NCBI RefSeq assembly: GCF_900141915.1 | Contig: NZ_FQZG01000007.1 | Location: 31,079-95,078, forward strand | Origin: Tessaracoccus bendigoensis DSM 12906 | GTDB taxonomy: Bacteria; Actinomycetota; Actinomycetes; Propionibacteriales; Propionibacteriaceae | Reading direction: 5' to 3' | Length of the DNA stretch: 64,000 bases | Shown: piece by piece, positions 25,309 to 34,558 of the stretch | Layout of the letters: each line of letters starts with the position of its first letter | Position numbering within the stretch: the stretch's first letter is position 1 | Notes under the pieces: model-generated | What the model was told of the DNA's origin: nothing | Databases searched by the model: none | What the model saw: only the letters and a program-made list of their open reading frames with translations | Program-made: the position numbers and the translations under genes

Positions 25309-26241
25309 ATGGAGGCAAGCAGCGGTGAGATCGACAGCGCAGCGAGCGGCGTGGTTCGGTGGCCGGTGCGCGTCGAGACCGGCCACTACGCGCACCCTGT
25401 AGCGCCGGAGGTATATGACTGTGTGAAGTTCCTGCTGGCCCGCGAGGGCTCAGGGACTATCACCGGTGACTGGGGCGAGCGTCGGTTCCGCATGGGCGAT
25501 CTGATGCTGGTGGGCTCAGGCTTGGCTATCGGTGGCGCGCCGGACGGGACGGCAACGACCTCGACAATCTTTGCCGACAAAGACTACGTAATGGATCAGG
25601 TGTACTGGCGCTACGCCGATGTGTTGCAGGACCGGACGGCAGCCGAGACCGTGATGCAACGCGCGTTCGGAACGGGCGCAATCATGATCCGTCTGAACGG
25701 CCCGCTGGCAGCCACCTTCGCCGCGAGAATCGATGAGATCGAGCGGGCGCAGACAATGAGAGAGTTCCATCGGATGCAGGCCGCCTTTGCCGAGGTCTTG
25801 CACCTGCTCGGGCAGTTGTTGCCGTGGAGCCCGGCGCCGTCGCTACGAACCCTGACACACGGGATCGCGGCGATGGTGGCCCGTCGCACCGCCACGCGGC
25901 CCGTGCGCAGCGAGGTGCTACAGGTCCGCAACGCCATCCAGTGTGATCTAGCCCACCGTTGGCTCGTCGCGGAGATGGCCACGACGGCACATCTATCGGT
26001 GCGGCAACTACAGCGAGTGTTCGCTGAGTCGCTGGGCGTGTCCCCGATCACCTTCCTGGGCCTGTTGCGCACCAAGGAGATGGCCCGAATGCTTCGTGAC
26101 ACCGAGATGACAGTCGGCGAAATGAGCAGAGCCGTAGGTTGGCGGAGCCGGAGCCACGCTCGGTCAGTGTTCGCGATGTCAACGGGAATGACACCCGAAG
26201 GGTACCGGCAGATGGTGCGTGGTCGGGATCACGACGCGTAG
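25309..26241 (+). CDS. AraC-family transcriptional regulator
   Basis: The 310-residue protein has a C-terminal AraC double HTH (about 205-305): WLVAEMATTAHLSVRQLQRV, SLGVSPITFLGLLRTKEMAR and MTPEGYRQM. The N-terminal about 190 residues resemble a cupin-like sensor (CVKFLLAREGSGTITGDW), but the ligand is unknown. It lies 41 bases after the ArsA-ArsM fusion on the same strand, at the end of the arsenic island. It may belong to the island or be separate cargo. Confidence 0.8.
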   Translation: MEASSGEIDSAASGVVRWPVRVETGHYAHPVAPEVYDCVKFLLAREGSGTITGDWGERRFRMGDLMLVGSGLAIGGAPDGTATTSTIFADKDYVMDQVYWRYADVLQDRTAAETVMQRAFGTGAIMIRLNGPLAATFAARIDEIERAQTMREFHRMQAAFAEVLHLLGQLLPWSPAPSLRTLTHGIAAMVARRTATRPVRSEVLQVRNAIQCDLAHRWLVAEMATTAHLSVRQLQRVFAESLGVSPITFLGLLRTKEMARMLRDTEMTVGEMSRAVGWRSRSHARSVFAMSTGMTPEGYRQMVRGRDHDA

Positions 26242-26387
26242 CGTCGGTATCGCGCCAATGTGACGCCCGCCGTCTCGCCGCCTGGTCCACGCGTCGGATA
26301 GGCAGGGATGACGCCAGGTTCCCTGCCGCCACGACTCTCGGCACCCCTTCTCTGTGTTGCTGACCGTCCCCTCCAGGTTGCCTTGGC

Positions 26388-26393
26388 GCACCT
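26388..26393 (+). promoter_or_regulatory. Recurrent GCACCT motif upstream of ardC
   Basis: TTGGCGCACCTTCCGGA fits the E2 motif and lies 51 bases before the ardC ATG. Confidence 0.4.
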
Positions 26394-26444
26394 TCCGGAC
26401 ACCGCCTCCATCCCGGAGGCAGCGCCGGCTGAAGGACGCAAATC

Positions 26445-27545
26445 ATGGTGACCAACGACGAGGGGCGTGCCGCCCGCGAAGCAAAACTCGAATACCTCCA
26501 CGACACACTCGCTACCACCGTGGAGGCGCTGGTTTCCGCCGAAGACTGGGTGCGGGCGTTGGAGTTCGCGGCCCGGTTCCGGTCGCGCTCGTTCAACAAC
26601 ACGCTGCTGATCTGGGTCCAGCACGAGGCAGCGTTCGAGGCCGGCAAGGTGCCGAACCCGGTGCCGTCTCATGTGGCCGGGTACCGGCAGTGGCAGCAGC
26701 TCGGCCGCCAGGTGCAGAAGGGCCAGCAGGGCTACATGATCTTTGCCCCGGTGACCGGCCGGTTCGCCTCATCCAACCCGGCTGATCCGTCGTCGTGGCA
26801 CAGGTTGGGGCCACGGGAGAAGCACAAGGTCAACGAGGTCGTGCGCACCCGAATGGTGGGCGCCCGGCCCGCCTACGTCTGGGACGTGACGCAGACCGAG
26901 GGCGATCCGATCCCCGAGACTCCCGCGCCGAAACTGCTGGACGGCGAAGCCCCGGCCGGGCTGTGGGGCGGCCTGGCGGCCCAGGTCGAGGCGCTGGGGT
27001 TCGAGGTCGTGCAGGTGTCGGATGCCGGGCAGATCGGCGGCGCGGACGGCCTGACGGACTACACGACGCGGCAGGTGTCGGTGCGCACCGATGTGACCGA
27101 GGTGAACCAGGTGGCCACGCTGGTGCATGAGCTGGCGCATGTGCTGATGCACGACCCCAAGGATGAGGAAGCCCGCCAGCATCGCGGCGTCCGGGAAGTG
27201 GAGGCCGAATCGGTCGCGTTGATGATCGGTGCCGCGCACGGCCTGGACACCAGCGGTTACACGATCCCGTATGTGGCGGGGTGGGCGTCGTCGGTGAAGG
27301 ACACCGAACCGGCGGAGGTTATCAAGGCCACCGGGGAGCGGGTGCGGAAGACGGCGTTGGGCATTCTCGACCGGCTCGACACTTTCCAGGTCGCCAACGG
27401 CACTCCACCCGGCCTCACCCGGGAGCTGTCTGATCGGGTGGCACCTGGGACGGATGCGGGACGCGAGCGGCCCACGGTGCCGAGCGTGCCGGTGGTCGAG
27501 CCCGAGATCGAGCCCGTGACCGTGTTTGCGGGTCGGGGGCTGTGA
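26445..27545 (+). CDS. ArdC-like antirestriction / ssDNA-binding zincin
   Basis: The 366-residue protein has an N-terminal ArdC-type ssDNA-binding domain (FAARFRSRSFNNTLLIWVQ, ASHVAGYRQWQQLG-like, GQQGYMIFAPV) and a zinc metallopeptidase-like motif HELAHVLMH at about 228-236, with E in the VREVEAESVA helix. ArdC proteins protect incoming single-stranded conjugative DNA from restriction and nucleases. It heads the transfer module and overlaps the next gene (TGATG). GAAGGA precedes the ATG. Confidence 0.8.
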   Translation: MVTNDEGRAAREAKLEYLHDTLATTVEALVSAEDWVRALEFAARFRSRSFNNTLLIWVQHEAAFEAGKVPNPVPSHVAGYRQWQQLGRQVQKGQQGYMIFAPVTGRFASSNPADPSSWHRLGPREKHKVNEVVRTRMVGARPAYVWDVTQTEGDPIPETPAPKLLDGEAPAGLWGGLAAQVEALGFEVVQVSDAGQIGGADGLTDYTTRQVSVRTDVTEVNQVATLVHELAHVLMHDPKDEEARQHRGVREVEAESVALMIGAAHGLDTSGYTIPYVAGWASSVKDTEPAEVIKATGERVRKTALGILDRLDTFQVANGTPPGLTRELSDRVAPGTDAGRERPTVPSVPVVEPEIEPVTVFAGRGL

Positions 27546-28468
27546 TGTCTGGCCCGGGCCGCTTGACGGCGGCGATCAACGAGATGGGCCTGGCGACGCC
27601 GCTCTCGGTGGCTGCTGCCGGGTTCGCGTGGGCCGGTGTTCCGGTGTTCCCGTGCGCGCCGGGCGGCAAGCATCCGATCACCGAGCACGGGTTCCACGAT
27701 GCGACCACGAATCTCGCTCAGGTGCGTCAGTGGTGGCGACGGTTCCCGCAGGCGAACATCGGCGTCCCGACCGGTCGGCCATCTGGGGTGGTCGTGGTGG
27801 ATGTCGATGTTCATGGCGTCAACGGATTCGCGGCCTGCCGCCGAGCCAAGGAGGCGGGCCTTCTCTCGGGGTGGGAGGTGGTCGTCCGGTCGCCCTCGGG
27901 CGGGCTGCACGCCTACTACCCGACTCACCAAAGTGCCGAGCAACGGTCGTGGCAGGCGGGCCGGGCCGGGATCGACTTCCGAGGTGACGGTGGCTACATC
28001 ATCGCGCCACCTTCACGCCGGGCTGTCAACGGCGAATTGGCCCTGTACCAGGTGACCGCTGTCAGCGAGGCGCCGGGCAAGGCCCTGGATGCGACGATGC
28101 TGCGGGACTTTCTCGATCCGCCCCGGCCCCCGCGCCCACGTTCCTATCGAGGCAACGGTGAGTTGGACGTGCGGCGGATCGCCGAGTGGGTGGCGCGTCG
28201 GCCGGAGAACGAACGTAATCATGGTTTGTTCTGGGGCGCGTGCAAGTTGGCCGAACGGGGGGTCGGGCAGGCGGAGGCGTTTGGTGTGCTGACCCGCGCG
28301 GCGATGAGTGCTGGCCTCGGTGAGCGCGAAGCCGCACGGACGGTCCGGTCGGCCTACCGCACCGTCAACGATGGCCATGTCAGTTCGGGCATTGCGGCCG
28401 TCGGTACGGAGGAGTTCGCGGTCTCGGTCGCAGAATCGCCGGACGCGATAGTGCGGGGGCTGCCGTGA
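27545..28468 (+). CDS. Bifunctional primase-polymerase (prim-pol) domain protein
   Basis: The 307-residue protein has an AEP-superfamily prim-pol domain: AWAGVPVFPCAPGGKHPIT, the catalytic DVDVHG, SPSGGLHAYY, and IDFRGDGGYIIAPPS. A C-terminal helical region (NERNHGLFWGACKLAERG) follows, as in primases of plasmids and mobile elements. It probably primes complementary-strand synthesis after transfer or supports circular-form replication. The ATG overlaps the ardC stop. The next gene overlaps its own stop by four bases. Confidence 0.85.
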   Translation: MSGPGRLTAAINEMGLATPLSVAAAGFAWAGVPVFPCAPGGKHPITEHGFHDATTNLAQVRQWWRRFPQANIGVPTGRPSGVVVVDVDVHGVNGFAACRRAKEAGLLSGWEVVVRSPSGGLHAYYPTHQSAEQRSWQAGRAGIDFRGDGGYIIAPPSRRAVNGELALYQVTAVSEAPGKALDATMLRDFLDPPRPPRPRSYRGNGELDVRRIAEWVARRPENERNHGLFWGACKLAERGVGQAEAFGVLTRAAMSAGLGEREAARTVRSAYRTVNDGHVSSGIAAVGTEEFAVSVAESPDAIVRGLP

Positions 28469-29184
28469 CCAGACTTGTTGGAGCGGGTGGTCGCCGTTGG
28501 GCCGTGGTCTCGGCGGCGTCTGGAACTGTGCTGATCGCTGCCGGGGCGTTCTGGTTGTCGTTCACGGCGTTGGCTGATCTGGCGCGTCGCTCGGGCATCT
28601 CGTCCGGACAGGCATGGATATGGCCGCTGCTGGTGGACGGTCTGATCGTGGTGTCCACGGTCGCAGTCGTCGCGCTGGATGGTCGGCGGGCTGCGTGGTA
28701 CCCGTGGGCGCTGCTGATCTGCGGAGCCTTGGTGTCGGTTGCAGCGAACGCGATTCACGCGATCGTGACAGCGGATGCCGATGTCCCCGCGCTACTGGCC
28801 GCGTCGGTCGCGGCCGTGCCTCCGGTCGTGCTGCTGGCCAGCACCCACCTGGCGGTCGTGCTCATCCGCTCCACCAGAACCGACCCCGTGCCGGAACCAG
28901 ACGCACCGGCTACTGCGCATCCGCTCGCTATCGCCGAGCTACTACCACTCAACACCGCAGGTGAGGCTGACGAGCAGGTTGCAGAGTCGAGCGTCGAGGA
29001 GTCTGCGCGTAGGGCCGTCTCGCCTGTGGAGCGGGTCTCGCAGCGGGTAGAGGCGGCGCGGCTGCGGGGCGAGGGGTGGTCGAACAAGCGGATCGCCCAA
29101 GAGTTGACGGTGCATCCGTCCACTGTGGGGCGTTGGTTTGCCACCGACGCTTCTGAGATTCCCGAAGACAGGAGAGAACGATGA
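28465..29184 (+). CDS. DUF2637 membrane protein with C-terminal HTH
   Basis: This 239-residue protein has four hydrophobic helices in residues 10-135, in the DUF2637 arrangement (ALADLARRSGISSGQAWIWP, VDGLIVVSTVAVVAL). A C-terminal HTH, RLRGEGWSNKRIAQELTVHP, is typical of actinomycete spread/transfer proteins. The membrane part plus a DNA-binding tail suggests a role in moving or positioning element DNA. Start and stop both overlap neighbouring genes. Confidence 0.75.
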   Translation: MTRLVGAGGRRWAVVSAASGTVLIAAGAFWLSFTALADLARRSGISSGQAWIWPLLVDGLIVVSTVAVVALDGRRAAWYPWALLICGALVSVAANAIHAIVTADADVPALLAASVAAVPPVVLLASTHLAVVLIRSTRTDPVPEPDAPATAHPLAIAELLPLNTAGEADEQVAESSVEESARRAVSPVERVSQRVEAARLRGEGWSNKRIAQELTVHPSTVGRWFATDASEIPEDRRER

Positions 29185-29564
29185 CCATTGACCAGCACAC
29201 CACGCCGGACCCCGAGCCTCCGGCCGCTCCACGCCGCGATCTACCCGCTGAGGGCGGAGCCTCCGCGCCGGAGGCGGTGCAGGCCGCCGATGTCGACCGT
29301 GGGAGCAGGGACACGAAGGAGTTGGAGGTTGAGCGGCCAGCGCGGGGGGTGGACTGGGTGCGCCCTTCCGACTTGCTTTCGCGGGCGAGTGGAGCGTTGG
29401 CGCGCAGCGGTATCGACTTCCAGGCCGGACTCGCGCAGCGCGCCCGGTCGGGGATCGTCGCCGGGGCCAAGGCGTCGGCTTCGCGCGTGCGGCGGCTTGC
29501 CCCGTTGTCTGCCTTCGGGCGAGGCGAGCCCGCTGTTGAGCAGCGTGGCCTGGAAAGGACCTGA
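29181..29564 (+). CDS. Hypothetical element protein
   Basis: The 127-residue protein has a proline- and charge-rich N-terminal half and a basic amphipathic C-terminal half (SGIVAGAKASASRVRRL). No domain is recognised. It is translationally coupled to the DUF2637 gene by an ATGA overlap, so it probably acts with it. Confidence 0.55.
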   Translation: MTIDQHTTPDPEPPAAPRRDLPAEGGASAPEAVQAADVDRGSRDTKELEVERPARGVDWVRPSDLLSRASGALARSGIDFQAGLAQRARSGIVAGAKASASRVRRLAPLSAFGRGEPAVEQRGLERT

Positions 29565-29658
29565 TCGGGGGTGATCCATCATGCACGCCATCACGTTCGT
29601 CATCGGTATCGCCCCAGTTTGGGAGGCGATGCGTACCTGCTTGCCAGGAGGTGCCGAG

Positions 29659-30500
29659 ATGACCACACGCACGATGACTGCCGACGAGGGCGGCACAGAG
29701 GACTTCACCACGGGCGAGGGACTGCGCGCCTTGTTGCGACGGCTCCACGAAGCGGGGCCGGATGCGTGGCGCACTGATCCCGTCGCGGCACGTCTGATGG
29801 CCTTCGCTGCGGAGAAGTACGAGGCCCTGGCCAGGAAGCACGGCCTTGATCCGTGGGAGGCCGCTACCGCCGCGTTCGATGTGATGCGCACCCGTTCGGC
29901 GCGTGAGGCCGTCGACCCCTGGGGTGTGGTGACCCACGCCGTCCGAATTACCTGCATCTTTGAGGAACGCGCCGCCTGCTCTGCTCGGTGCACCAGGCCC
30001 GACGTCCGCACGTCTTGGTCTTCCATGACGCCGAGCGCCTTTCGGAGCGCGACAACCCGCTCGATGACTACCACTCCGCTTTCCACACCACCGACACGAC
30101 GCCCGACGACGAACACGGTGCTGAAGGCCACACGTCAGCGGTCTCGGCCGTGGAGGACGCGATCGCGTTCATGACGCTGCTCGGCTGGCCTGCCGCTGCC
30201 GCGCGGGCTGGAGTCGAGCATGTCTGCCAAGCGCTCGCGCGGGCGGGATCACGGCAGTCCGCGTTCGAGGTACTGCGCCGCGACCGGCACGCCCAAGCCC
30301 TGCTCGACCTCGACGGCGAGGCATGGTCAGCGCTGCTGAAGACTCTGCTGGGCAACCAAGCTCCTGGCATGTCCGCGACCACGGCAGGCCGGGGCATCCT
30401 GCTGCGCCTGCTGATCGGCGAAACGCTACCGGTGCTGCTGCATGATGACGACCTGGTGCTCACCGTTGCCCTCGCCGCTCCAGGGAGTGGACGATCATGA
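29659..30500 (+). pseudogene. Conserved element hypothetical gene interrupted by one frameshift
   Basis: The frame from ATG 29659 (AGGAGGTG five bases upstream) reads TRTMTADEGGTEDF, then FAAEKYEALARKHGLDPWE and VTHAVRITCIFEERA to about 29970. It then loses sense and continues as arginine/threonine-rich text. The next frame picks up immediately as LLCSVHQARRPHVLVFHDAE and runs to 30500 with good protein character, ending in an ATGA overlap with parB. One missing base in the GC-rich stretch at about 29965-29978 explains this. It may be a real inactivation or a sequencing error. Function is unknown. Confidence 0.6.
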
Positions 30501-31516
30501 GCGGCGATGGGCGGATCGAGCTCAAACGATCGGTCGATTCCATCGTCATCGGCCACCGGCATCGCACCGACTTGGGCGACCTCGATGCGCTGGCGGCGTC
30601 CATCGACCGCGATGGCCTGCTGCAACCCCCGACGATCACGCCTGACGGGGTGCTGGTGTGCGGGCGGCGCCGTCTTGCGGCGATCCAGCAACTCGGCTGG
30701 CGCACCGTCAACGTGTGGGTGCGGTCCGGTATCTCGGATCGGCTCGGGCACCTGTTGGCCGAACAGGACGACAACGTGCTCCACAAGCCGCTGACCCCGC
30801 TGGAAGCCACCACGCTCTACCGGGAGCTGAAGGAGTTGCTTGCCGAGGACGCCGCCGCACGGCAGGCCGCCACCCGGTTCAGCAGCGGCTACCAGCCCGG
30901 AGCGACGGGCGAACCGGCTGACAGCGACGGTGGCGGAAAGTTTCCGGCACCGTCCACGCCGTCGGGCGAAACCCGTCAACAGGCAGCAGCGATGATCCCC
31001 GGTGCCGGCTCGTACAAGACGCTCGACAAGATCGAGTACGTCCAGCAGGCCGCGATGCGCGAAGACCTGTCCGCCGAGGCGCGCGCTGAGATCGCGCAAG
31101 GCCTGGCAGACATCGAGGCCGGTGGCCCCGTGCATCCGGTCTTCACCCGCGTCCGCGAACTCCTGGCCGACGCACCGGGTGCGGTGGACTTGGAGGCGAT
31201 GGCGCAAGAAGCACTCGCCCGCGCCAAGCAGGCAGGCTCGAAGACGAAACGACGCACCCCTGCGGTGGCGGCAACCCCGGTGTGGACGACCCGCTCCTTC
31301 GTCGTGATCTGGAGCGAGTTGGACGGATGGTGGACTCACTACGACCCCGATACCCTCGCCGATGCCCTGGCTGCCGGTGAAGTGGAGATGTTCCTGACGA
31401 TCGCGGACGGCACCAGCGAGTTCGCCGCCGCGCTCGAAGCTGCCCGCGCCCGCCAAGAGACGGCCGAAGACGGCGACGGTGCTGTGGAGCCGGTGCGACA
31501 CCTGCGCGCTCTCTAG
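30497..31516 (+). CDS. ParB-like nuclease/partition domain protein
   Basis: The 339-residue protein has an N-terminal ParB/Srx fold: RSVDSIVIGHRHRTDLGDLD, ALAASIDRDGLLQPPTI and VCGRRRLAAIQQLGW. Its central region (about 100-200) is helical with an arginine- and alanine-rich linker, and the C-terminal part is family-specific. It may take part in partition or copy control of the circular form. Codons 144-153 contain a 29-nt palindrome (30926-30954) also present ahead of Rec3. No separate ParA is visible. Confidence 0.75.
   Translation: MSGDGRIELKRSVDSIVIGHRHRTDLGDLDALAASIDRDGLLQPPTITPDGVLVCGRRRLAAIQQLGWRTVNVWVRSGISDRLGHLLAEQDDNVLHKPLTPLEATTLYRELKELLAEDAAARQAATRFSSGYQPGATGEPADSDGGGKFPAPSTPSGETRQQAAAMIPGAGSYKTLDKIEYVQQAAMREDLSAEARAEIAQGLADIEAGGPVHPVFTRVRELLADAPGAVDLEAMAQEALARAKQAGSKTKRRTPAVAATPVWTTRSFVVIWSELDGWWTHYDPDTLADALAAGEVEMFLTIADGTSEFAAALEAARARQETAEDGDGAVEPVRHLRAL
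30926..30954. repeat. 29-nt palindrome inside parB
   Basis: Fourteen-base arms (GACGGTGGCGGAAA / TTTCCGGCACCGTC) around a central G, with one mismatch. It matches 26 of 29 positions of the palindrome at 48498-48526. Confidence 0.6.
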
Positions 31517-31553
31517 ACTCCTAGCAGCGTCCACACAGGCTGGTCGGGCAGGC

Positions 31554-31559
31554 GCACCT
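31554..31559 (+). promoter_or_regulatory. Recurrent GCACCT motif, seven bases before an ATG
   Basis: GGCGCACCTGCTCGGCATG: the motif ends exactly seven bases before the start of the gene at 31567. There is no ribosome site between them. Confidence 0.45.
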
Positions 31560-31566
31560 GCTCGGC

Positions 31567-32235
31567 ATGAGTCCGACAGATACCCTTTCCCGCCGGCGAC
31601 TGATCGTGATCGCCGTCTCCGCCGCGCTGCTCGTGATCCTCACCGGGGTCGGCGTGTACGGCCTTCTCTCCGGCCCGCGCACCCAGGCACCGCCCGACGC
31701 GCCAGCGCCGTCATCGTCTGCCTCGCCAGGTGATCCTCACCAGGTTCCGGACACGCTGCCCACGATCCCAACGACCCGCGACCCGGAGCGGTTCGCCCGC
31801 AACGTCGCGGAGGCGCTGTTCGCGTGGGACACCGGGTCGGGCCTGATGCCGCTGGACTACACCTCCGTCGTGTTGGCGGTAGGCGATCCGAGCGGGCACG
31901 AGCAGGCCGGACTGGCCTCCGACATCTCGGGCTACCTGCCCTCGCGGGAAGCGTGGATAGAGCTGCGCCAGTACGCCACGCTCCAGTACCTCGACGTCAC
32001 CAGCCTGTTCGTCCCGGATGCCTGGGCTGACGCCGTGACGCAGGCCCGGCCAGGCCAGCTCCCAGACGGTGCGACCGCGATCACAGTCGAGGGCATTCGG
32101 CACCGTTCCGGCCTGTGGCAGGGCCAGCCCGTCACCAGTGAGCACGAGGTCGCCTTCACGGTGTTTCTCGCCTGCCCCACCGGATCGTCTTGTCATCTGC
32201 TGCGGCTCTCCCAGCTCGACAACCCTCTTCGATAG
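31567..32235 (+). CDS. Membrane-anchored transfer-region protein
   Basis: This 222-residue protein has one N-terminal membrane helix (LIVIAVSAALLVILTGVGVY, about 12-31), then a proline/serine linker and a soluble domain of about 150 residues outside the membrane. One-helix anchored proteins in this position often play the VirB8/TcpC assembly role in Gram-positive conjugation systems, but I see no diagnostic motif. It directly precedes the wall hydrolase. Confidence 0.55.
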   Translation: MSPTDTLSRRRLIVIAVSAALLVILTGVGVYGLLSGPRTQAPPDAPAPSSSASPGDPHQVPDTLPTIPTTRDPERFARNVAEALFAWDTGSGLMPLDYTSVVLAVGDPSGHEQAGLASDISGYLPSREAWIELRQYATLQYLDVTSLFVPDAWADAVTQARPGQLPDGATAITVEGIRHRSGLWQGQPVTSEHEVAFTVFLACPTGSSCHLLRLSQLDNPLR

Positions 32236-32247
32236 CCGGCGGGACCG

Positions 32248-33864
32248 ATGATGAAGAAGACGGCCATCACCGCGGTGATCCTGATGCTGTTCGGGCCGAC
32301 GATCCTGCTGCTGAGCGTTGCGGTACTGATGAACCCCGCCGCTGCCGCGTGCGCGACTGGGGCTGGTACCGGGATCATCGTCGGGAACATCCCCGACCAA
32401 CTCCGAGTGACCACCGCGAACGGCGAGATCTTCACGCTCAATCGTCAGCAGCTCACCCACGCGGCCACCATCATCACCGTCGGCGGTGGAATCGAGGGGG
32501 TGGGCCGTCCCGGCGTCAAGGTCGCGCTGATGGCAGCGCTCACCGAGTCAACGTTGCGGATGCTCACGAACACCGGCGCCTACCCCGAATCGGCGAACTA
32601 CCCCAACGACGGCAACGGCGGCGACCACGACTCCCTCGGCCTCTTCCAGATGCGTCCGCGATCCGGCTGGGGCACCGTCGCAGAACTCATGGACTCCAAC
32701 TACCAGGCCCGCGCGTTCTTTGGCGGCCCAGGCGGTCCCAACTACCCGAGCCCGCGCGGGCTGCTCGACATTCCCGGTTGGCAGCAGATGGACCCCGGCG
32801 AAGCCGCCCAAGCCGTGGAGGTGAGCGCGTTCCCCGACAGGTATCGCAACTACGCGCCGGTGGCTGACCGCATCCTCGATACCCTCACCGGCAGCGGTTC
32901 CGGCGCGGGCCGGCCTGCGGTAACGACGGCGGAGTCGTCACGGGTCGTCTTTCCCCTCCCGGAAGGAACCTGGGTACTGACTTCGCCCTTCGGTATGCGC
33001 ACTCACCCGATCACCGGGGAACGGAAGCTGCACACCGGCACTGACTTCTCCGCGCCCGATGGAACGCCGATTCTCGCTGCGGCGGACGGCACCGTGACCG
33101 TCGCGGAGTTCTCCGGTGGCTACGGCGGCCTGATCGTCATCGAGCACACCATCAACAGCACGACCGTTGCGACCGCTTACGCTCACATGTGGCAGTCCGG
33201 CATCCACGTCCAAGCCGGCGACCGGGTGCGGGCCGGACAACACATTGGCAACGTGGGGTCCTCGGGCATGTCGACCGGTCCGCACCTGCACTTCGAGGTC
33301 CGGCCCGGCGGCACCCACGCAGAAGCCGCCGACGCGGCGAAATGGCTCAACGACCACCACGCAGCGAACCTTCCCGAGGCCACGGTCGGCGTTGCCGGTG
33401 GATGCGTGGCCGGCGCGGGAGGTGCGCCAGTACCGTTCACCGGCGACCCCGACCAGATGGTCGACGACCCCACCAGCAACGGGCAGATAACCGCTCGGAT
33501 GGCCTACATCATGGCCCAGGCCAAAGCCGCGTTCCCCGACACCGGCTGGGGCTGCTACTCACCGCGGCCCGGCACGAAGTCAGAGCACCCGCTCGGCCGG
33601 GCCTGTGACATCACCTTCGGCAACCGCATCGGGCAACGTCCCACCGCCGCGCAGTTGGAGGCCGGTTGGAAGGTGACGAACTGGATGAAGGACCACGCCG
33701 ACGTGCTCGGGGTGGAGTACCTGATCTGGCAAGGCAAAGTCTGGTCGGTCGCCCGCGCCGACCAGGGCTGGCGGCCGTACAACGGCGGCGGGATGCACGA
33801 CCCGGCTTCGATCACGGGAGGTCATTACGACCACCTGCATGTGACAGCGAAATCCGGGGTCTGA
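32248..33864 (+). CDS. Conjugation cell-wall hydrolase (lysozyme-like plus M23 peptidase)
   Basis: The 538-residue protein has an N-terminal signal/anchor helix. A lysozyme/transglycosylase-like region follows (MAALTESTLRMLTN, DSLGLFQMRPRSGWG), then an M23 metallopeptidase (SPFGMRTHPITGERKLHTGT, GNVGSSGMSTGPHLHFEV). The C-terminal domain has EHPLGRACDITFG and GHYDHLHVT, a further wall-associated fold. It should open peptidoglycan so the mating channel can cross the wall. Confidence 0.88.
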   Translation: MMKKTAITAVILMLFGPTILLLSVAVLMNPAAAACATGAGTGIIVGNIPDQLRVTTANGEIFTLNRQQLTHAATIITVGGGIEGVGRPGVKVALMAALTESTLRMLTNTGAYPESANYPNDGNGGDHDSLGLFQMRPRSGWGTVAELMDSNYQARAFFGGPGGPNYPSPRGLLDIPGWQQMDPGEAAQAVEVSAFPDRYRNYAPVADRILDTLTGSGSGAGRPAVTTAESSRVVFPLPEGTWVLTSPFGMRTHPITGERKLHTGTDFSAPDGTPILAAADGTVTVAEFSGGYGGLIVIEHTINSTTVATAYAHMWQSGIHVQAGDRVRAGQHIGNVGSSGMSTGPHLHFEVRPGGTHAEAADAAKWLNDHHAANLPEATVGVAGGCVAGAGGAPVPFTGDPDQMVDDPTSNGQITARMAYIMAQAKAAFPDTGWGCYSPRPGTKSEHPLGRACDITFGNRIGQRPTAAQLEAGWKVTNWMKDHADVLGVEYLIWQGKVWSVARADQGWRPYNGGGMHDPASITGGHYDHLHVTAKSGV

Positions 33865-33865
33865 G

Positions 33866-34132
33866 ATGGACGTTTTCCCCGACTTCAACGGCCTCTCGGG
33901 CATCACCGAACTCAAGGCTATCGCAGGCGCCCTGTTCATGTTCGTCCTGGTCATCGCCGTGCTCATGGTCATCGTCTCCGCGATCGCCTGGGCGATCGCC
34001 GCAGCGCACGGCAACCATGCCACCGCCGCCAGAGGCCGCACCGGGGTGCTGGTCGCCCTCGGCGCCGCCGTCCTCGCCGGAGCCGGTGTGGCATGGATGA
34101 ACTGGCTCATCTCCATCGGACAGCAGCTCTAG
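33866..34132 (+). CDS. DUF6112-like small membrane protein, possible pilin-type subunit (copy 1)
   Basis: The 88-residue protein has two membrane helices, at about 19-45 and 60-82, and a short N-terminal segment DFNGLSGITELKAI. Size and topology resemble VirB2-like subunits. The gene at 34256 encodes a paralogue with the same layout (S/GLxGIxxLxxIxGA, then two helices), so the pair arose by duplication. It begins one base after the hydrolase stop. Confidence 0.65.
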   Translation: MDVFPDFNGLSGITELKAIAGALFMFVLVIAVLMVIVSAIAWAIAAAHGNHATAARGRTGVLVALGAAVLAGAGVAWMNWLISIGQQL

Positions 34133-34211
34133 CCGCCGCGGCCCTATCTCGGGCGCTCGTCCCCTTTCGCTCTGGGGCGGGCGCCCTCGTCGTGTTCGGG
34201 GAGGGCGGGGC

Positions 34212-34217
34212 GCACCT
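34212..34217 (+). promoter_or_regulatory. Recurrent GCACCT motif upstream of the second small membrane protein
   Basis: GGGGCGCACCTCGGGTC lies 38 bases before the GTG at 34256. It is the weakest match of the nine (TC instead of GR). Confidence 0.3.
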
Positions 34218-34255
34218 CGGGTCAGAAGCAATGGCCTTGTGAAGGGAGCCTCATC

Positions 34256-34525
34256 GTGATTGACATCGACCCCAACAGCTCGGGTCTGCCGGGCATCGAA
34301 CAACTGCGCGTGATCGTCGGCGCAGTGATGACCGTCGGCCTGATCCTGTCGGTTCTGGCGCTGATCGTCTCGGCGATCGTGTGGGCTTACGGGGCGAACT
34401 CCTCCAATCCGCACCTGGCCGGGCGCGGAAAGGTCGGGCTGCTCATCTCCTGCGGCGCCGCAGTGGTCTGTGGGGCGTCGGTTGCGCTCGTCAACTTCTT
34501 CTGGGGCGTCGGGCAGCAGGTCTGA
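34256..34525 (+). CDS. DUF6112-like small membrane protein, possible pilin-type subunit (copy 2)
   Basis: This 89-residue paralogue of the preceding gene has DPNSSGLPGIEQLRVIVGAV followed by two membrane helices. AAGGGAG precedes the GTG start. Two tandem small two-helix proteins just before the TrbL/VirB6-like gene suggest subunits of the mating channel or pilus. Confidence 0.65.
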   Translation: MIDIDPNSSGLPGIEQLRVIVGAVMTVGLILSVLALIVSAIVWAYGANSSNPHLAGRGKVGLLISCGAAVVCGASVALVNFFWGVGQQV

Positions 34526-34558
34526 CCGGCGCTCGGCGGCAGTGGGAAGGAGAACAAG

